Positions 1 to 8,229 of a stretch of DNA of 64,000 nucleotides are shown here, piece after piece. The stretch lies in NCBI RefSeq assembly GCF_004167675.1, contig NZ_SEZQ01000004.1. One strand, 5' to 3'. The notes beneath the pieces were generated by a model. That model saw only the letters and a program-made list of their open reading frames with translations. It searched no databases and was not told where the DNA came from. Made by a program: the position numbers and the translations under genes. The DNA comes from Aliivibrio finisterrensis_A (GTDB taxonomy: Bacteria; Pseudomonadota; Gammaproteobacteria; Enterobacterales; Vibrionaceae). The stretch's first letter is position 1, and every line of letters starts with the position of its first letter.

Positions 1-297
1 ACGCTCAGACCCAATTAAATTATTAAACCAGTCAAAAGGGACATCAGCAAAGGTGTATTTTGAGCCGATAGTATGAAGAGTAAGCCAGACAAACATTAAT
101 ATATAAGCAGTTTTACTAAACTTAAAACGTGTTGCCATATAAAAAATACCAGCGAGGATTAATAATGCTGGCAATATCTCTGCAACCCAAACGGCGCGTG
201 ATATTGGGTCAAAAGCTGAGAATAAAAATACAGCACTATAAATAATCGTAAGCAGTAATAATATAGGTTGTTGTTTAAGTGTCGTAATGAAAGTCAT
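1..297 (-). CDS. YjdF/DUF2238-family inner membrane protein (partial, C-terminus outside window)
   Basis: The minus-strand frame stays open from an ATG at 297 to the window edge, giving the first 99 residues of a longer protein (E. coli YjdF is about 210 aa). It is mostly hydrophobic, with membrane segments at about residues 9-27, 34-58 and 62-80. The N-terminal layout (membrane helix, D-P-x-x-R-x-x-W, a second helix, then I-G-S-K-Y-T-F-A-D-V-P) resembles the GGHYTYAxVP block of DUF2238 proteins. Function is unknown in this family. GGAG lies about 10 bases before the ATG. The family call rests on remembered motifs and is moderately sure. Confidence 0.6.
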   Translation of the reverse strand, partial: MTFITTLKQQPILLLLTIIYSAVFLFSAFDPISRAVWVAEILPALLILAGIFYMATRFKFSKTAYILMFVWLTLHTIGSKYTFADVPFDWFNNLIGSER

Positions 298-403
298 GAA
301 TAAATGGCTCCAAATAATGGTGCTTAAAAACGCTATAAATTGAGTGTAGCGTGCTGATTTATATCGGCAAGGTCTAGTGTTTGAATGTTAGATACAGCTA
401 TAA

Positions 404-428
404 ATAAAAAAGGCCTCAAAAAGAGGCC
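404..428 (-). terminator. Rho-independent terminator after the first fadL
   Basis: GGCCTC (412-417) and GAGGCC (423-428) form a perfect stem with a 5-base loop. Read on the minus strand, the stem is followed by a T-run. It lies about 35 bases past the stop of the fadL-type gene that ends at 462. Confidence 0.75.
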
Positions 429-461
429 CAATGCAATTTCTATGTAGTCAGTCAGTACTGA

Positions 462-1772
462 TTAGAAACGGTAGTTCGCTTGAACACCTAGTAGCCATAC
501 GCTACCCGTTGTTTCGCCAGTGAAAGAACCACCGATAGCTTGAGCTTTATCATCTGAATCGTATCCGCGAGATTCTGTGATAGGTGCATCTTTAGCTATA
601 ATATAAGTGAAACCGGCATCTAGAGATAGATTTTGTGACCATTCATAGCCAGCACCAATACTTAACCAAGTACGATCCGTCTCAGGAATTGTGATAGTAC
701 GGTTTTTATCGCTAACCGCTGAGGTATCGTAAGCAATGCCAGAACGTAAGGTGATTTTTTGGTTCAGTTGGTAAGTACCACCTAGCGCGATGCGGTAGTT
801 ATCTTCCCAATGTTCTTCTTTAATATCTTGTACAGGTGTACTAAGAGAAGGAATATTTGCTTCTAATTTTTCAAAGCTGCTCCAGTCGGTCCAATTAAAA
901 CTCGCATGAATAGCAACCGACTCAGTTAATTGATGGAAGCTAGCTAATTCAGCAGTAGCAGGCATTGCTAATTCCATGGAGCCATTGTATGTTTTATTTG
1001 GATTTAATGGGTTAAATGCAAATCCATTCGCTTTACCTTCTAAATCTAATTTTACTTCTGACTTATAAGTAAAACCAATGCGGTTTGCATCGTTGATTTG
1101 CCAAGCGGTACCCACTTGCCAACCAAACGCTTCATCCGTACCTTCCATGTATTTTAATGTAGTGCCTTTAGGAATCGGTCCAATTGCATTTGGTGTTGTT
1201 GCTCCAAAGTGACCTTCGCCCATTACATAGCGTACACCACCACCAATGCTTAATTGTGGCATCACTTGATAAGCAATGTTTAGGTTTAGTTCTTTAGTGA
1301 TGATACTTGCTGTATTACCAAAGTGGCTTGCTGCAAAGTTTTCATCAAGATCGGTTTCCATGCCGTAGTTAGTACCTAGCGCAACACCAAGGGCTAATTT
1401 TTCATTTACACGGTGTGATAGATAAAAGTTAGGGATCACAGCGCTGTGAGCGAAGTCTTCAGATGACGTATGCCCACTTTTTTGTGTTAGTGATTTAGAA
1501 CCATCAACATATCCATTAACATCAACGTTAGGATCAACATAAATACCACCTACCGAAATCTGCGTACCTTCTAGGTAAGTCAGCATTGCCATGTTACGCC
1601 ATTGTGCATCAGCACCATCAGCCATTGCTGCTTCACCTGCGTACGCACGACCAAGACCAGTTGCTGAATACTCTGCCAATTGGAAGCCTGCTGCCATAGA
1701 CGTAGTGCTTGTTACTGAGCCTAATAGACCAAGTGCAATAGCAAGAGATAGGCGGTTTTTATTATTGTTCAT
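462..1772 (-). CDS. fadL: FadL-family outer membrane long-chain fatty acid transporter (copy 1)
   Basis: Outer membrane beta-barrel of the FadL/TodX family, which admits long-chain fatty acids and other hydrophobic compounds. I start it at the ATG at 1772, giving 436 aa. GGAA lies just upstream, and the protein then begins with a clean signal peptide (about 27 residues ending STTSMA) followed by the mature N-terminus AGFQLAEYSATGLGRAYAGE, typical of FadL. The frame extends upstream to 1862 but lacks a ribosome site there. The C-terminus ends in Phe (ANYRF), as expected for a barrel. The family NPA kink motif reads N-M-A here. A FadR-like operator lies upstream at 1936-1952. A second paralogue follows at 2458-3687. 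Confidence 0.9.
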   Translation of the reverse strand: MNNNKNRLSLAIALGLLGSVTSTTSMAAGFQLAEYSATGLGRAYAGEAAMADGADAQWRNMAMLTYLEGTQISVGGIYVDPNVDVNGYVDGSKSLTQKSGHTSSEDFAHSAVIPNFYLSHRVNEKLALGVALGTNYGMETDLDENFAASHFGNTASIITKELNLNIAYQVMPQLSIGGGVRYVMGEGHFGATTPNAIGPIPKGTTLKYMEGTDEAFGWQVGTAWQINDANRIGFTYKSEVKLDLEGKANGFAFNPLNPNKTYNGSMELAMPATAELASFHQLTESVAIHASFNWTDWSSFEKLEANIPSLSTPVQDIKEEHWEDNYRIALGGTYQLNQKITLRSGIAYDTSAVSDKNRTITIPETDRTWLSIGAGYEWSQNLSLDAGFTYIIAKDAPITESRGYDSDDKAQAIGGSFTGETTGSVWLLGVQANYRF

Positions 1773-1935
1773 TGATTTTTCCATATTGGTACAACTGTAC
1801 GCTGAATTTCGTGGTAATAAGTTGAAGTGGATAATACGTTCTAGAGTAAAAACTTCAAACAAAAAATTGATTTATTCGAGTTTTAAGCGCTTTTTTCTGT
1901 AAAAAGTTTCAGATTTAGCTAAATTTTCTGTATTT

Positions 1936-1952
1936 ATCTGGTCGGATGTGTT
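1936..1952 (-). promoter_or_regulatory. FadR-like operator upstream of fadL copy 1
   Basis: ATCTGGTCGGATGTGTT closely matches the E. coli FadR consensus AACTGGTCNGACNTGTT. It lies 164 bases upstream of the chosen start of the gene at 462-1772. FadR is known to control fadL and fad genes in E. coli and Vibrio; binding here is inferred from sequence. Confidence 0.7.
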
Positions 1953-2035
1953 ATTTGGGCGTACAGGTGTATATCTTAACTGGTGTTTGAGGGTATATGT
2001 GTACGCTGAAATATTTAGGTAAAGAAAGAGAAGAT

Positions 2036-2342
2036 CGCTTCGCTTGAAGGTTTCAGGGGGACTGCTTTGGGCTTTTAGCTCCTCCCCCTTACTAAGGGGG
2101 AGGCTGGGAGGGGGTCAAGAACTCACAGTGTTAAATCAAGTCAAATTGGTATTTTATTCTGCCTGTATCGTAGTAACCCCTCCCTAACCCTCCCCTTATT
2201 AAGGGGAGGGGACTGTGTATTATTTGTTGTAACTATCGCGATCACAATACAGTTCTCCCCCTTGATCGATGAGTTATTGAGATCGATAAAGTAAATAGAA
2301 GGGGGAGTTAGAGGGGGTTGTTTGCTCTTATAGAGCGAAGCG
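2036..2342. repeat. Cluster of three GC-rich palindromes inside a 9-bp inverted repeat
   Basis: This AT-rich intergenic region contains three C/G-rich hairpins. Element 1 pairs 2081-2090 with 2094-2103 and is followed by CTGGGAGGGGGT. Element 2 pairs 2188-2197 with 2201-2210, is preceded by AACCCCTCCCTAA, and is the reverse complement of the element 1 type. Element 3 pairs CTCCCCCTT (2255-2263) with AAGGGGGAG (2299-2307) around a longer arm holding two GATCGAT copies (2264-2270, 2281-2287). CGCTTCGCT (2036-2044) and AGCGAAGCG (2334-2342) enclose the group. It resembles dispersed REP/MITE-like intergenic repeats. The rest of 1773-2457 shows no gene. Confidence 0.7.
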
Positions 2343-2404
2343 TTTTAGTTAGCGCAGCGTATCGTTTCTAGTTTATATAGTATTGTTTTTAGATACGTGC
2401 GTTC

Positions 2405-2431
2405 AAAAAAGGCCAGCGTATGCTGACCTTT
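2405..2431 (-). terminator. Rho-independent terminator after the second fadL
   Basis: GGCCAGC (2411-2417) pairs with GCTGACC (2422-2428), with one G-T pair, around a 4-base loop. On the minus strand six T follow. It lies about 27 bases beyond the stop of the fadL gene ending at 2458. Confidence 0.8.
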
Positions 2432-2457
2432 TGTATTTGCACTTTTAAGAATAAATC

Positions 2458-3687
2458 TTAGAAGCTGTAGCTGTATTGAACACCCGCAAGAATCGCATTC
2501 GCTTGGGTTGTTGCCGTTAGTGTGCCTAATTTGTCTTCAGTTACACTAACTTCCTCACCCATTAGGTAAGTAAAGCCAAAATCAACAGTGTGTTTCTTTT
2601 GGAAGTGGTAGCTAAAGCCACCAGAAAGCCATTGACGATCTGAATCAGGAACAGAAATCGACGTTGTCTTATCTTGAGCTGCTGTGTCATACATGTAACC
2701 GGCACGCAGTGTCCACGCCTCATTTAGGAAGTAAGTACCACCAATTGAGTAGTGCATGCCATCTTGCCATTCGTAAGAACCTAGATGCTCTCCTTCTTTG
2801 GTGTTTAACTCATCAAACGCACTCCAACCAATCCACTGCACTGAGTAGTGAACCGCAAACTTAGTGTCTTTGATTTCGTGGTAACCAGAGAACTCCGCCA
2901 TGCTTGGTAGTGGCATTAATAATGTGTGGTTCTCAATCGAATTACCACCTTTCATATCATTTAGATACATATCACCTTCAGCCTCAAGTTCAGGGCTGTA
3001 GTGGTAGGCAAAACCAAAGCGGTTGCGCTCATTGAATTCATAGACAGCACCCAAGTTCCAACCTAGCGCGATGCCATCCGCTTCGACATCAAGAGCTTGC
3101 CCGAATAAAGCTGAACCAGTATCACGTTTTAATTTACCGCTACCTTGAATAACATCCAAACCACCACCAATGCTCCACTGCTCATTAATGCGGTAAGAGG
3201 TGGTTAAGGCTAAATTGACGCTTTTGATCTCAGTTGTACCACCATAGAATTTGGCAGTTGGCAAAATTGGATTGCTTCCACCAAAGCTGTCATCAAAATT
3301 ATTGGTGGTACCAAAATTAGAGTAAAGACCAGCACCAAATGCCCATTGGTCATTTAAACGGTGAACATAATAAATATTTGGCACAGGAGTTCCACTACTG
3401 TTGTTTGTATCTTCAATTGCTCCGTTATTAATATCAGTCACATCAATATCAGTTTTGATGTAGTTAAGACCGCCTGAAAACTGTGATGAATCAAAAAGAG
3501 CCATGGCAGCGGCGTTACGTGACATTACTGATGCGTTATCAGCGATTACCGCATCACCAGCAAATGCACGGCCTAGACCCGTTGCTGATTGTGCGTTTAG
3601 TTGGAAACCGGCAGCAGTAGCTTGTTGTGTTGCAAGAGTAATGGTCGCTGCTAGAAGTGTTTTTGAAAACAGACGCTTCTTATTCAT
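2458..3687 (-). CDS. fadL: FadL-family outer membrane long-chain fatty acid transporter (copy 2)
   Basis: Second FadL/TodX barrel, 409 aa from the ATG at 3687. It has a signal peptide of about 25 residues (MNKKRLFSKTL...QQATA) and the mature start AGFQLNAQSATGLGRAFAGD. It ends with the barrel-type C-terminal Phe (QYSYSF). The frame runs 12 codons further up to a TTG at 3723, but that would break the signal peptide layout. It shares family motifs with copy 1 and probably arose by an old duplication; they have diverged considerably in the extracellular parts. The NPA kink motif reads N-A-A. A FadR-like operator lies at 3798-3814. It probably has a substrate range overlapping that of copy 1. Confidence 0.9.
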   Translation of the reverse strand: MNKKRLFSKTLLAATITLATQQATAAGFQLNAQSATGLGRAFAGDAVIADNASVMSRNAAAMALFDSSQFSGGLNYIKTDIDVTDINNGAIEDTNNSSGTPVPNIYYVHRLNDQWAFGAGLYSNFGTTNNFDDSFGGSNPILPTAKFYGGTTEIKSVNLALTTSYRINEQWSIGGGLDVIQGSGKLKRDTGSALFGQALDVEADGIALGWNLGAVYEFNERNRFGFAYHYSPELEAEGDMYLNDMKGGNSIENHTLLMPLPSMAEFSGYHEIKDTKFAVHYSVQWIGWSAFDELNTKEGEHLGSYEWQDGMHYSIGGTYFLNEAWTLRAGYMYDTAAQDKTTSISVPDSDRQWLSGGFSYHFQKKHTVDFGFTYLMGEEVSVTEDKLGTLTATTQANAILAGVQYSYSF

Positions 3688-3797
3688 AATTATTATATTC
3701 CATATATTGTTATTTCCTTTCAATTCTGCGACTGAAAAGATTTTTTTAGTTGAGACTGAAATCTCGATGCCGAGATAATAACGATCAGATCATAGAC

Positions 3798-3814
3798 GAC
3801 AAATCCGACCACTG
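3798..3814 (-). promoter_or_regulatory. FadR-like operator upstream of fadL copy 2
   Basis: On the minus strand the site reads CAGTGGTCGGATTTGTC, sharing the TGGTCGGAT core with the site at 1936-1952 and with the E. coli FadR consensus. It lies 111 bases before the start of the gene at 2458-3687, so it could sit at its promoter. Confidence 0.65.
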
Positions 3815-4242
3815 CTAAAAATTCATTAAAATTCGTGATCTGGTCGTGATTTGCTCTTAAATGCCACTCTTAATTAACAATACTAGAGCTAAAACTCTAT
3901 TTTGAGCCTAATTTTTTATTAATGATAATATGGTTAACTTATTGATTAATTTAAATTATTTCTATCCCTTTGTGATATTTAGAGTTTAAGCTCTATATTG
4001 GTCATTTTATAATGTTAAATTGATGAAAACTTTTAATTTTTTCACTTTTTTTGGGAGGAATGTTGGTGAGTGGTTACAAAGTATTCACGAGGTGTTTGCT
4101 TGGTTTTGAATTCATTAATTAAGCAGAAAAGTAGTAAAAGAACATAAAATTGATCTATTTCAATAAATGAATTCTGAGACGCGTTATAGTTGATCTCGTT
4201 ATCTGGTTGAGCAATCAACCCGTTGAGCAAGATAACATTTCC

Positions 4243-4353
4243 TTTTGAAGGCTGACTTTACTTTCTCCTTATCAGGTGAAACTGATTTTACAATTGGCTA
4301 TTATCGTTAATTGTTTTTTATTCTGACCACATCGATTGATGTGGTTTTTTTTT
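4243..4353 (+). ncRNA. Candidate small RNA ending at an orphan terminator
   Basis: A strong terminator hairpin with nine T (4326-4354) has no plus-strand gene before it. About 110 bases upstream lies a promoter-like pair (TTGAGC 4207-4212 and GATAAC 4231-4236, 18-base gap). The putative transcript contains a small hairpin, ATCAG/CTGAT, near 4273-4288, and U-rich stretches. This size and layout suit an Hfq-type small RNA. No similarity to a named RNA is recognised; transcription is inferred. Confidence 0.3.
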
Positions 4354-4354
4354 A
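4326..4354 (+). terminator. Strong orphan Rho-independent terminator
   Basis: ACCACATC (4326-4333), loop GATT, GATGTGGT (4338-4345), then a run of T. No plus-strand protein gene precedes it, so it may end a small RNA. Confidence 0.8.
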
Positions 4355-4635
4355 TCAAAATAGTCAGCAGGTTACATTTTCACGGTTCAGATGGTTATCT
4401 TAACCGCTCTCTTATTTTTCTACTTTCCTATCTAATATTCTTATTACAAATCTACATAAGTATTTGATCATTCTTGCTTGTTAAAATCGATTTTTCCGAC
4501 GCAATTATCTGAACAACTACTTATCCAGAATGGTATTACTTCTAGCCAGTAAACAAAAATTTATGAGTGATTAATAATTCGCCGCTCACATTTCTACTAT
4601 AACGCACTTCTCAAAATTAACAAATTGGTTACAAT

Positions 4636-4652
4636 TTGAGGTCTGACCACTT
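4636..4652 (-). promoter_or_regulatory. FadR-like operator at the fadIJ promoter
   Basis: On the minus strand the site reads AAGTGGTCAGACCTCAA, matching the TGGTCNGAC core of the FadR consensus. It begins one base after a -10-like TACAAT (4630-4635) and about 30 bases before the fadI start, a position that would block transcription. The -35 box is not clear. Confidence 0.65.
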
Positions 4653-4681
4653 ATTAGGTTGATATTATGCAAGGAGATGCA

Positions 4682-6010
4682 ATGTCAAACGCCAAATTAT
4701 CAAAGACCTATCAGCCATTGACGACACGACAAGGTGATCGCATTGCGGTTGTTTCAGGTATTCGAACCCCATTTGCTAAGCAATCCACGGCTTTTATTTC
4801 TACGCCTGCGGTAGATCTCGGTAAGCTTGCTGTAAAAGCATTGATGGATAAAACAGACATAGATCCAAAATTGATTGATCAAGTTGTCTTTGGCCAAGTA
4901 GTGCAAATGCCAGAAGCACCAAACATTGCGCGTGAGATTGTATTAGGCACAGGGATGGATATCGCAACCGATGCCTACAGTGTGACTAGAGCGTGCGCGA
5001 CCAGTTTTCAAACCACGGCAAACGTGGTTGAAAGTATTATGGCAGGCACCATTGATATTGGTATTGCTGGTGGTGCAGATTCTTCTTCTGTTCTGCCTAT
5101 TGGGGTATCAAAAAAAATGGCCGCGACGTTACTTGCCCTTAGCAAAATCAAAACCATAAGTCAGAAACTTTCTCTTCTTCGTACTTTATCAATGAAAGAC
5201 ATTGCGCCTGTACCTCCTGCTGTTGCTGAATATTCAACAGGGATCTCAATGGGGCAAACCGCAGAGCAAATGGCGAAAACTCACGGTATAACGCGTGAAG
5301 AGCAAGATGCGTTAGCGCACCGTTCGCATTCATTAGCGGCAAAAGCATGGCAAGAGGGGTTGATACAAGATGAAGTCATGACCGCTTTTCCAGAGCCGTA
5401 TAAAACCTGGCTAGATCAGGATAACAATATTCGCCACGACTCAGATCTTGCAAGTTACGCCAAATTGCGTCCCGCGTTTGATAGAAAATACGGTTCAGTG
5501 ACTGCAGCCAACAGCACTCCCTTAACTGATGGTGGTGCTGCAATATTATTAATGAGTGAAAAGCGCGCCAAAGAACTCGGTTATGAACCGTTGGGCTATA
5601 TTCGATCTTTTGCGTTTAGCGCGATAGATGTACATAACGATATGCTAATGGGACCATCTTATGCCACACCAATGGCTCTCGATAAAGCGGGTATTTCTTT
5701 ATCGGATTTAACGCTTATTGATATGCACGAAGCCTTTGCAGCACAAACATTATCGAACGTAAAAATGTTTGCATCTGATAAGTTTGCCAGAGAATGCTTA
5801 GGCAGAGATAAAGCCATTGGTGAAATAGACATGGATAAATTCAATGTGCTTGGTGGATCAATTGCTTATGGGCATCCTTTTGCGGCAACGGGAGCCAGAA
5901 TGATCATTCAAACATTGCGAGAACTAAAACGCCGCGGTGGTGGCTTTGGGTTAAATACCGCATGTGCCGCAGGTGGCCTAGGTGCCGCAATGGTTTTGGA
6001 GGCTGAATAA
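4682..6010 (+). CDS. fadI: 3-ketoacyl-CoA thiolase FadI (acetyl-CoA acyltransferase)
   Basis: Cytosolic thiolase that cuts 3-ketoacyl-CoA to acetyl-CoA and a shortened acyl-CoA, forming the FadIJ complex with the next gene. The start is the ATG at 4682, five bases after AAGGAG (4671-4676); an in-frame ATG at 4667 overlaps that site and is less likely. The product has 442 aa. The nucleophile Cys is at about residue 105 (TRACATSF). The C-terminal catalytic motifs GGSIAYGHPFAATGARM and NTACAAGG are present. The stop overlaps the fadJ start (TAATG), so the two are translationally coupled. A FadR-like site lies just upstream. Confidence 0.97.
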   Translation: MSNAKLSKTYQPLTTRQGDRIAVVSGIRTPFAKQSTAFISTPAVDLGKLAVKALMDKTDIDPKLIDQVVFGQVVQMPEAPNIAREIVLGTGMDIATDAYSVTRACATSFQTTANVVESIMAGTIDIGIAGGADSSSVLPIGVSKKMAATLLALSKIKTISQKLSLLRTLSMKDIAPVPPAVAEYSTGISMGQTAEQMAKTHGITREEQDALAHRSHSLAAKAWQEGLIQDEVMTAFPEPYKTWLDQDNNIRHDSDLASYAKLRPAFDRKYGSVTAANSTPLTDGGAAILLMSEKRAKELGYEPLGYIRSFAFSAIDVHNDMLMGPSYATPMALDKAGISLSDLTLIDMHEAFAAQTLSNVKMFASDKFARECLGRDKAIGEIDMDKFNVLGGSIAYGHPFAATGARMIIQTLRELKRRGGGFGLNTACAAGGLGAAMVLEAE

Positions 6011-8109
6011 TGACATTAGAAATAAATAACAATGCTATTGAAGCAGTAGAAAACAGCAGTGCGTTTACCTGGTTTAAAGACGATGCCGGTATTGCTTGGC
6101 TGACGATTGATGTGCCTAATGAAAAAATGAACACGCTAAAGTCAGCATTTGCAGAACAAGTGACTCAAGTACTCAATGACATAGAAGCACAACATTCAGA
6201 CATTAAAGGCTTGGTCATTCAATCAGGTAAACCCGATAACTTTATTGCGGGCGCAGACATAAGCATGATAGCTAACTGTGAAAGCGCAGTAGAAGCGCAA
6301 GCGTTGGCTGAAAAAGGTCAGCAATTGTTTCAACGCATTGAAGATCTACCATTTGCTACCGTTGCCGCGATTCATGGTCCTTGTCTCGGTGGTGGATTAG
6401 AGTTGGCACTGGCGTGTGATTATCGTGTGTGCAGTGATGACAATAAAACAAAATTAGGCTTGCCAGAAGTCCAATTAGGGTTGCTTCCGGGGTCTGGCGG
6501 CACACAGCGATTGCCTCGACTTATTGGGTTGCTTGCCAGTTTGGATATTATTTTAACGGGTAAGCAATTAAGACCTAAAAAAGCCCTAAAGTTAGGCGTT
6601 GTTAATGCCTCGGTACCACAAACTATTTTGTCACGAACTGCCGCTGAATTTGCAGTAAAGAAAAAATCAAAAAATAAAGTAGCAACCAAAGAGTGGGCGA
6701 TATCAAGAAACGCTCTTGGTCGTAATGTGATTTTCTCTCAAGCAGAAAAACAAGCGCAGAAAAAAGCACGCGGTAATTACCCTGCGATTGCGGCAATTTT
6801 AGATAGCATTAAATACGGGTTAGAAAAAGGGATTAAAAAAGGGCTTCAACGAGAAGCTGAGCAATTTGGTAAGCTTGCCATGACTCCTGAATCTGCTGCA
6901 TTGCGTTCCTTATTTTTTGCAATGACAGAGATGAAGAAAGAGAAAGGCAGCGAAGCTGAGCCTAAAATCATTCATCGAGTTGGCGTACTAGGCGGTGGGT
7001 TAATGGGCGGCGGTATTGCTCATGTCTCTATTGCTAAAGCCAAAAAGAACGTCACCATCAAAGACATTAATAATGATGGCTTGCTAAATGCCTACCAGTA
7101 CCATTACCAACGTTTAGATAAGTTAAGAAAACGCCGTATTATTAGTAAAGCTAAGCTGCAACAACAAATGTTGCAACTAACGGGAGTGACCGATTTTAAC
7201 GGATTCAAAAAATTGGATGTGGTGGTTGAGGCCGTATTTGAAGATCTAACGCTGAAACAAGAGATGGTAAAAGCGGTGCAAGAGCAAGGAAAAGAAGACG
7301 TTATCTTTGCTACCAATACCTCTTCGCTTCCCATAGGCCAAATAGCAGAGGGTGCTGAAAAACCTGAGAATATTGTCGGTTTACACTATTTTAGCCCAGT
7401 AGAGAAAATGCCTTTGGTTGAAGTTATTCCGCATCAAACGACCAGTGATGAAGCCATCGCTACCGTGGTCTCTTTAGCGAAGCAACAAGGTAAAACGCCG
7501 ATAGTCGTTAAAGATTATGCTGGGTTTTATGTAAACCGAATTTTAGCGCCTTACATGAATGAAGCGGCAAGGTTATTGTTGGCGGGTGAGCCGATAGAGG
7601 CCATCGATGAAGCTTTATTAGATTTTGGTTTCCCTGTTGGGCCAATTTCATTATTAGATGAGGTTGGGGTAGATATTGGCGCGAAGATCATGCCGATATT
7701 AGAAGCAGAGCTGGGCGATAGATTCCGCAGCCCTGACGTCTTTCAAACCTTAATTGATGATAAGCGCCTAGGTAAGAAAACTAAGCGTGGTTTCTATGTC
7801 TACAAAGGTAAGAAGAAAGCGCCGGATCAAGATGTCTATTCACTACTTAACATTAAACCGCAATCTCAGCTAAGCAAAGATGAAATAGCCATGCGCTGTG
7901 TATTGCCTATGTTATCTGAAGCAAAACGTTGTTTGGATGAAGGCATTATTCGCTCAGAAAGAGACGGTGATATTGGCGCTATCTTTGGTATCGGTTTCCC
8001 TCCTTTCTTAGGTGGCCCATTTACTTATATGAACAGTATCGGTGAAGAAAAGCTAGCGGTGTTAATGAAGAAGTACGCTGATAAATATGGGGATAGGTTT
8101 TCTTTATAA
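6010..8109 (+). CDS. fadJ: Fatty acid oxidation complex alpha subunit FadJ
   Basis: Multifunctional beta-oxidation enzyme of 699 aa, with enoyl-CoA hydratase and 3-hydroxyacyl-CoA dehydrogenase activity. The N-terminal crotonase domain (about 1-200) carries the GPCLGGGLELALACDYR block and LGLPEVQLGLLPGSGGTQRL. The NAD-binding Rossmann motif GGGLMGGG begins at about residue 328. HYFSPVEKMPLVEV follows, then the C-terminal dehydrogenase domain. It starts inside the fadI stop codon (ATG at 6010), as in E. coli fadIJ. This order and length distinguish it from fadB. Confidence 0.97.
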   Translation: MTLEINNNAIEAVENSSAFTWFKDDAGIAWLTIDVPNEKMNTLKSAFAEQVTQVLNDIEAQHSDIKGLVIQSGKPDNFIAGADISMIANCESAVEAQALAEKGQQLFQRIEDLPFATVAAIHGPCLGGGLELALACDYRVCSDDNKTKLGLPEVQLGLLPGSGGTQRLPRLIGLLASLDIILTGKQLRPKKALKLGVVNASVPQTILSRTAAEFAVKKKSKNKVATKEWAISRNALGRNVIFSQAEKQAQKKARGNYPAIAAILDSIKYGLEKGIKKGLQREAEQFGKLAMTPESAALRSLFFAMTEMKKEKGSEAEPKIIHRVGVLGGGLMGGGIAHVSIAKAKKNVTIKDINNDGLLNAYQYHYQRLDKLRKRRIISKAKLQQQMLQLTGVTDFNGFKKLDVVVEAVFEDLTLKQEMVKAVQEQGKEDVIFATNTSSLPIGQIAEGAEKPENIVGLHYFSPVEKMPLVEVIPHQTTSDEAIATVVSLAKQQGKTPIVVKDYAGFYVNRILAPYMNEAARLLLAGEPIEAIDEALLDFGFPVGPISLLDEVGVDIGAKIMPILEAELGDRFRSPDVFQTLIDDKRLGKKTKRGFYVYKGKKKAPDQDVYSLLNIKPQSQLSKDEIAMRCVLPMLSEAKRCLDEGIIRSERDGDIGAIFGIGFPPFLGGPFTYMNSIGEEKLAVLMKKYADKYGDRFSL

Positions 8110-8174
8110 TACCAATTCAAATAACGGTGTTTATTATTAGAGATAATAAGTTCAACCTTTATGAGATGAGTTAT

Positions 8175-8210
8175 AAGCCATCATAGTCAAAGATTATGAT
8201 GGCTTTTTTA
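8175..8210 (+). terminator. Rho-independent terminator after fadIJ
   Basis: AAGCCATCATA (8175-8185) pairs perfectly with TATGATGGCTT (8195-8205) and is followed by T residues. It also separates fadJ from the convergent peptidase gene. Confidence 0.85.
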
Positions 8211-8229
8211 AATGTTTAAGTTATTGGAA

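Larger units (their letters stand above)
3815..4635. other. Long AT-rich intergenic region between fadL and fadIJ
   Basis: About 800 bases with no convincing protein gene. It holds a possible plus-strand sigma-70 promoter (TTGAGC 3902-3907, 16-base gap, GATAAT 3924-3929), a second weaker one (TTGAGC 4207-4212, 18-base gap, GATAAC 4231-4236) and a strong plus-strand terminator at 4326-4354. The 62-codon minus-strand frame at 4042-4230 has no ribosome site or recognisable motif. Confidence 0.5.

Noticed and set aside
1591..1902. Antisense plus-strand frame in fadL copy 1
   Set aside because: Mirror of the coding strand; no start signals; fadL is clearly real.
3838..3854. Further FadR-like sequence (ATCTGGTCGTGATTTGC)
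   Set aside because: The left half fits but the right half is shifted by one base; weaker than the three kept sites.
4042..4230. 62-codon minus-strand frame in the fadL-fadI gap
   Set aside because: No ribosome site, no motif, low-complexity AT-rich composition; ends far from any terminator.
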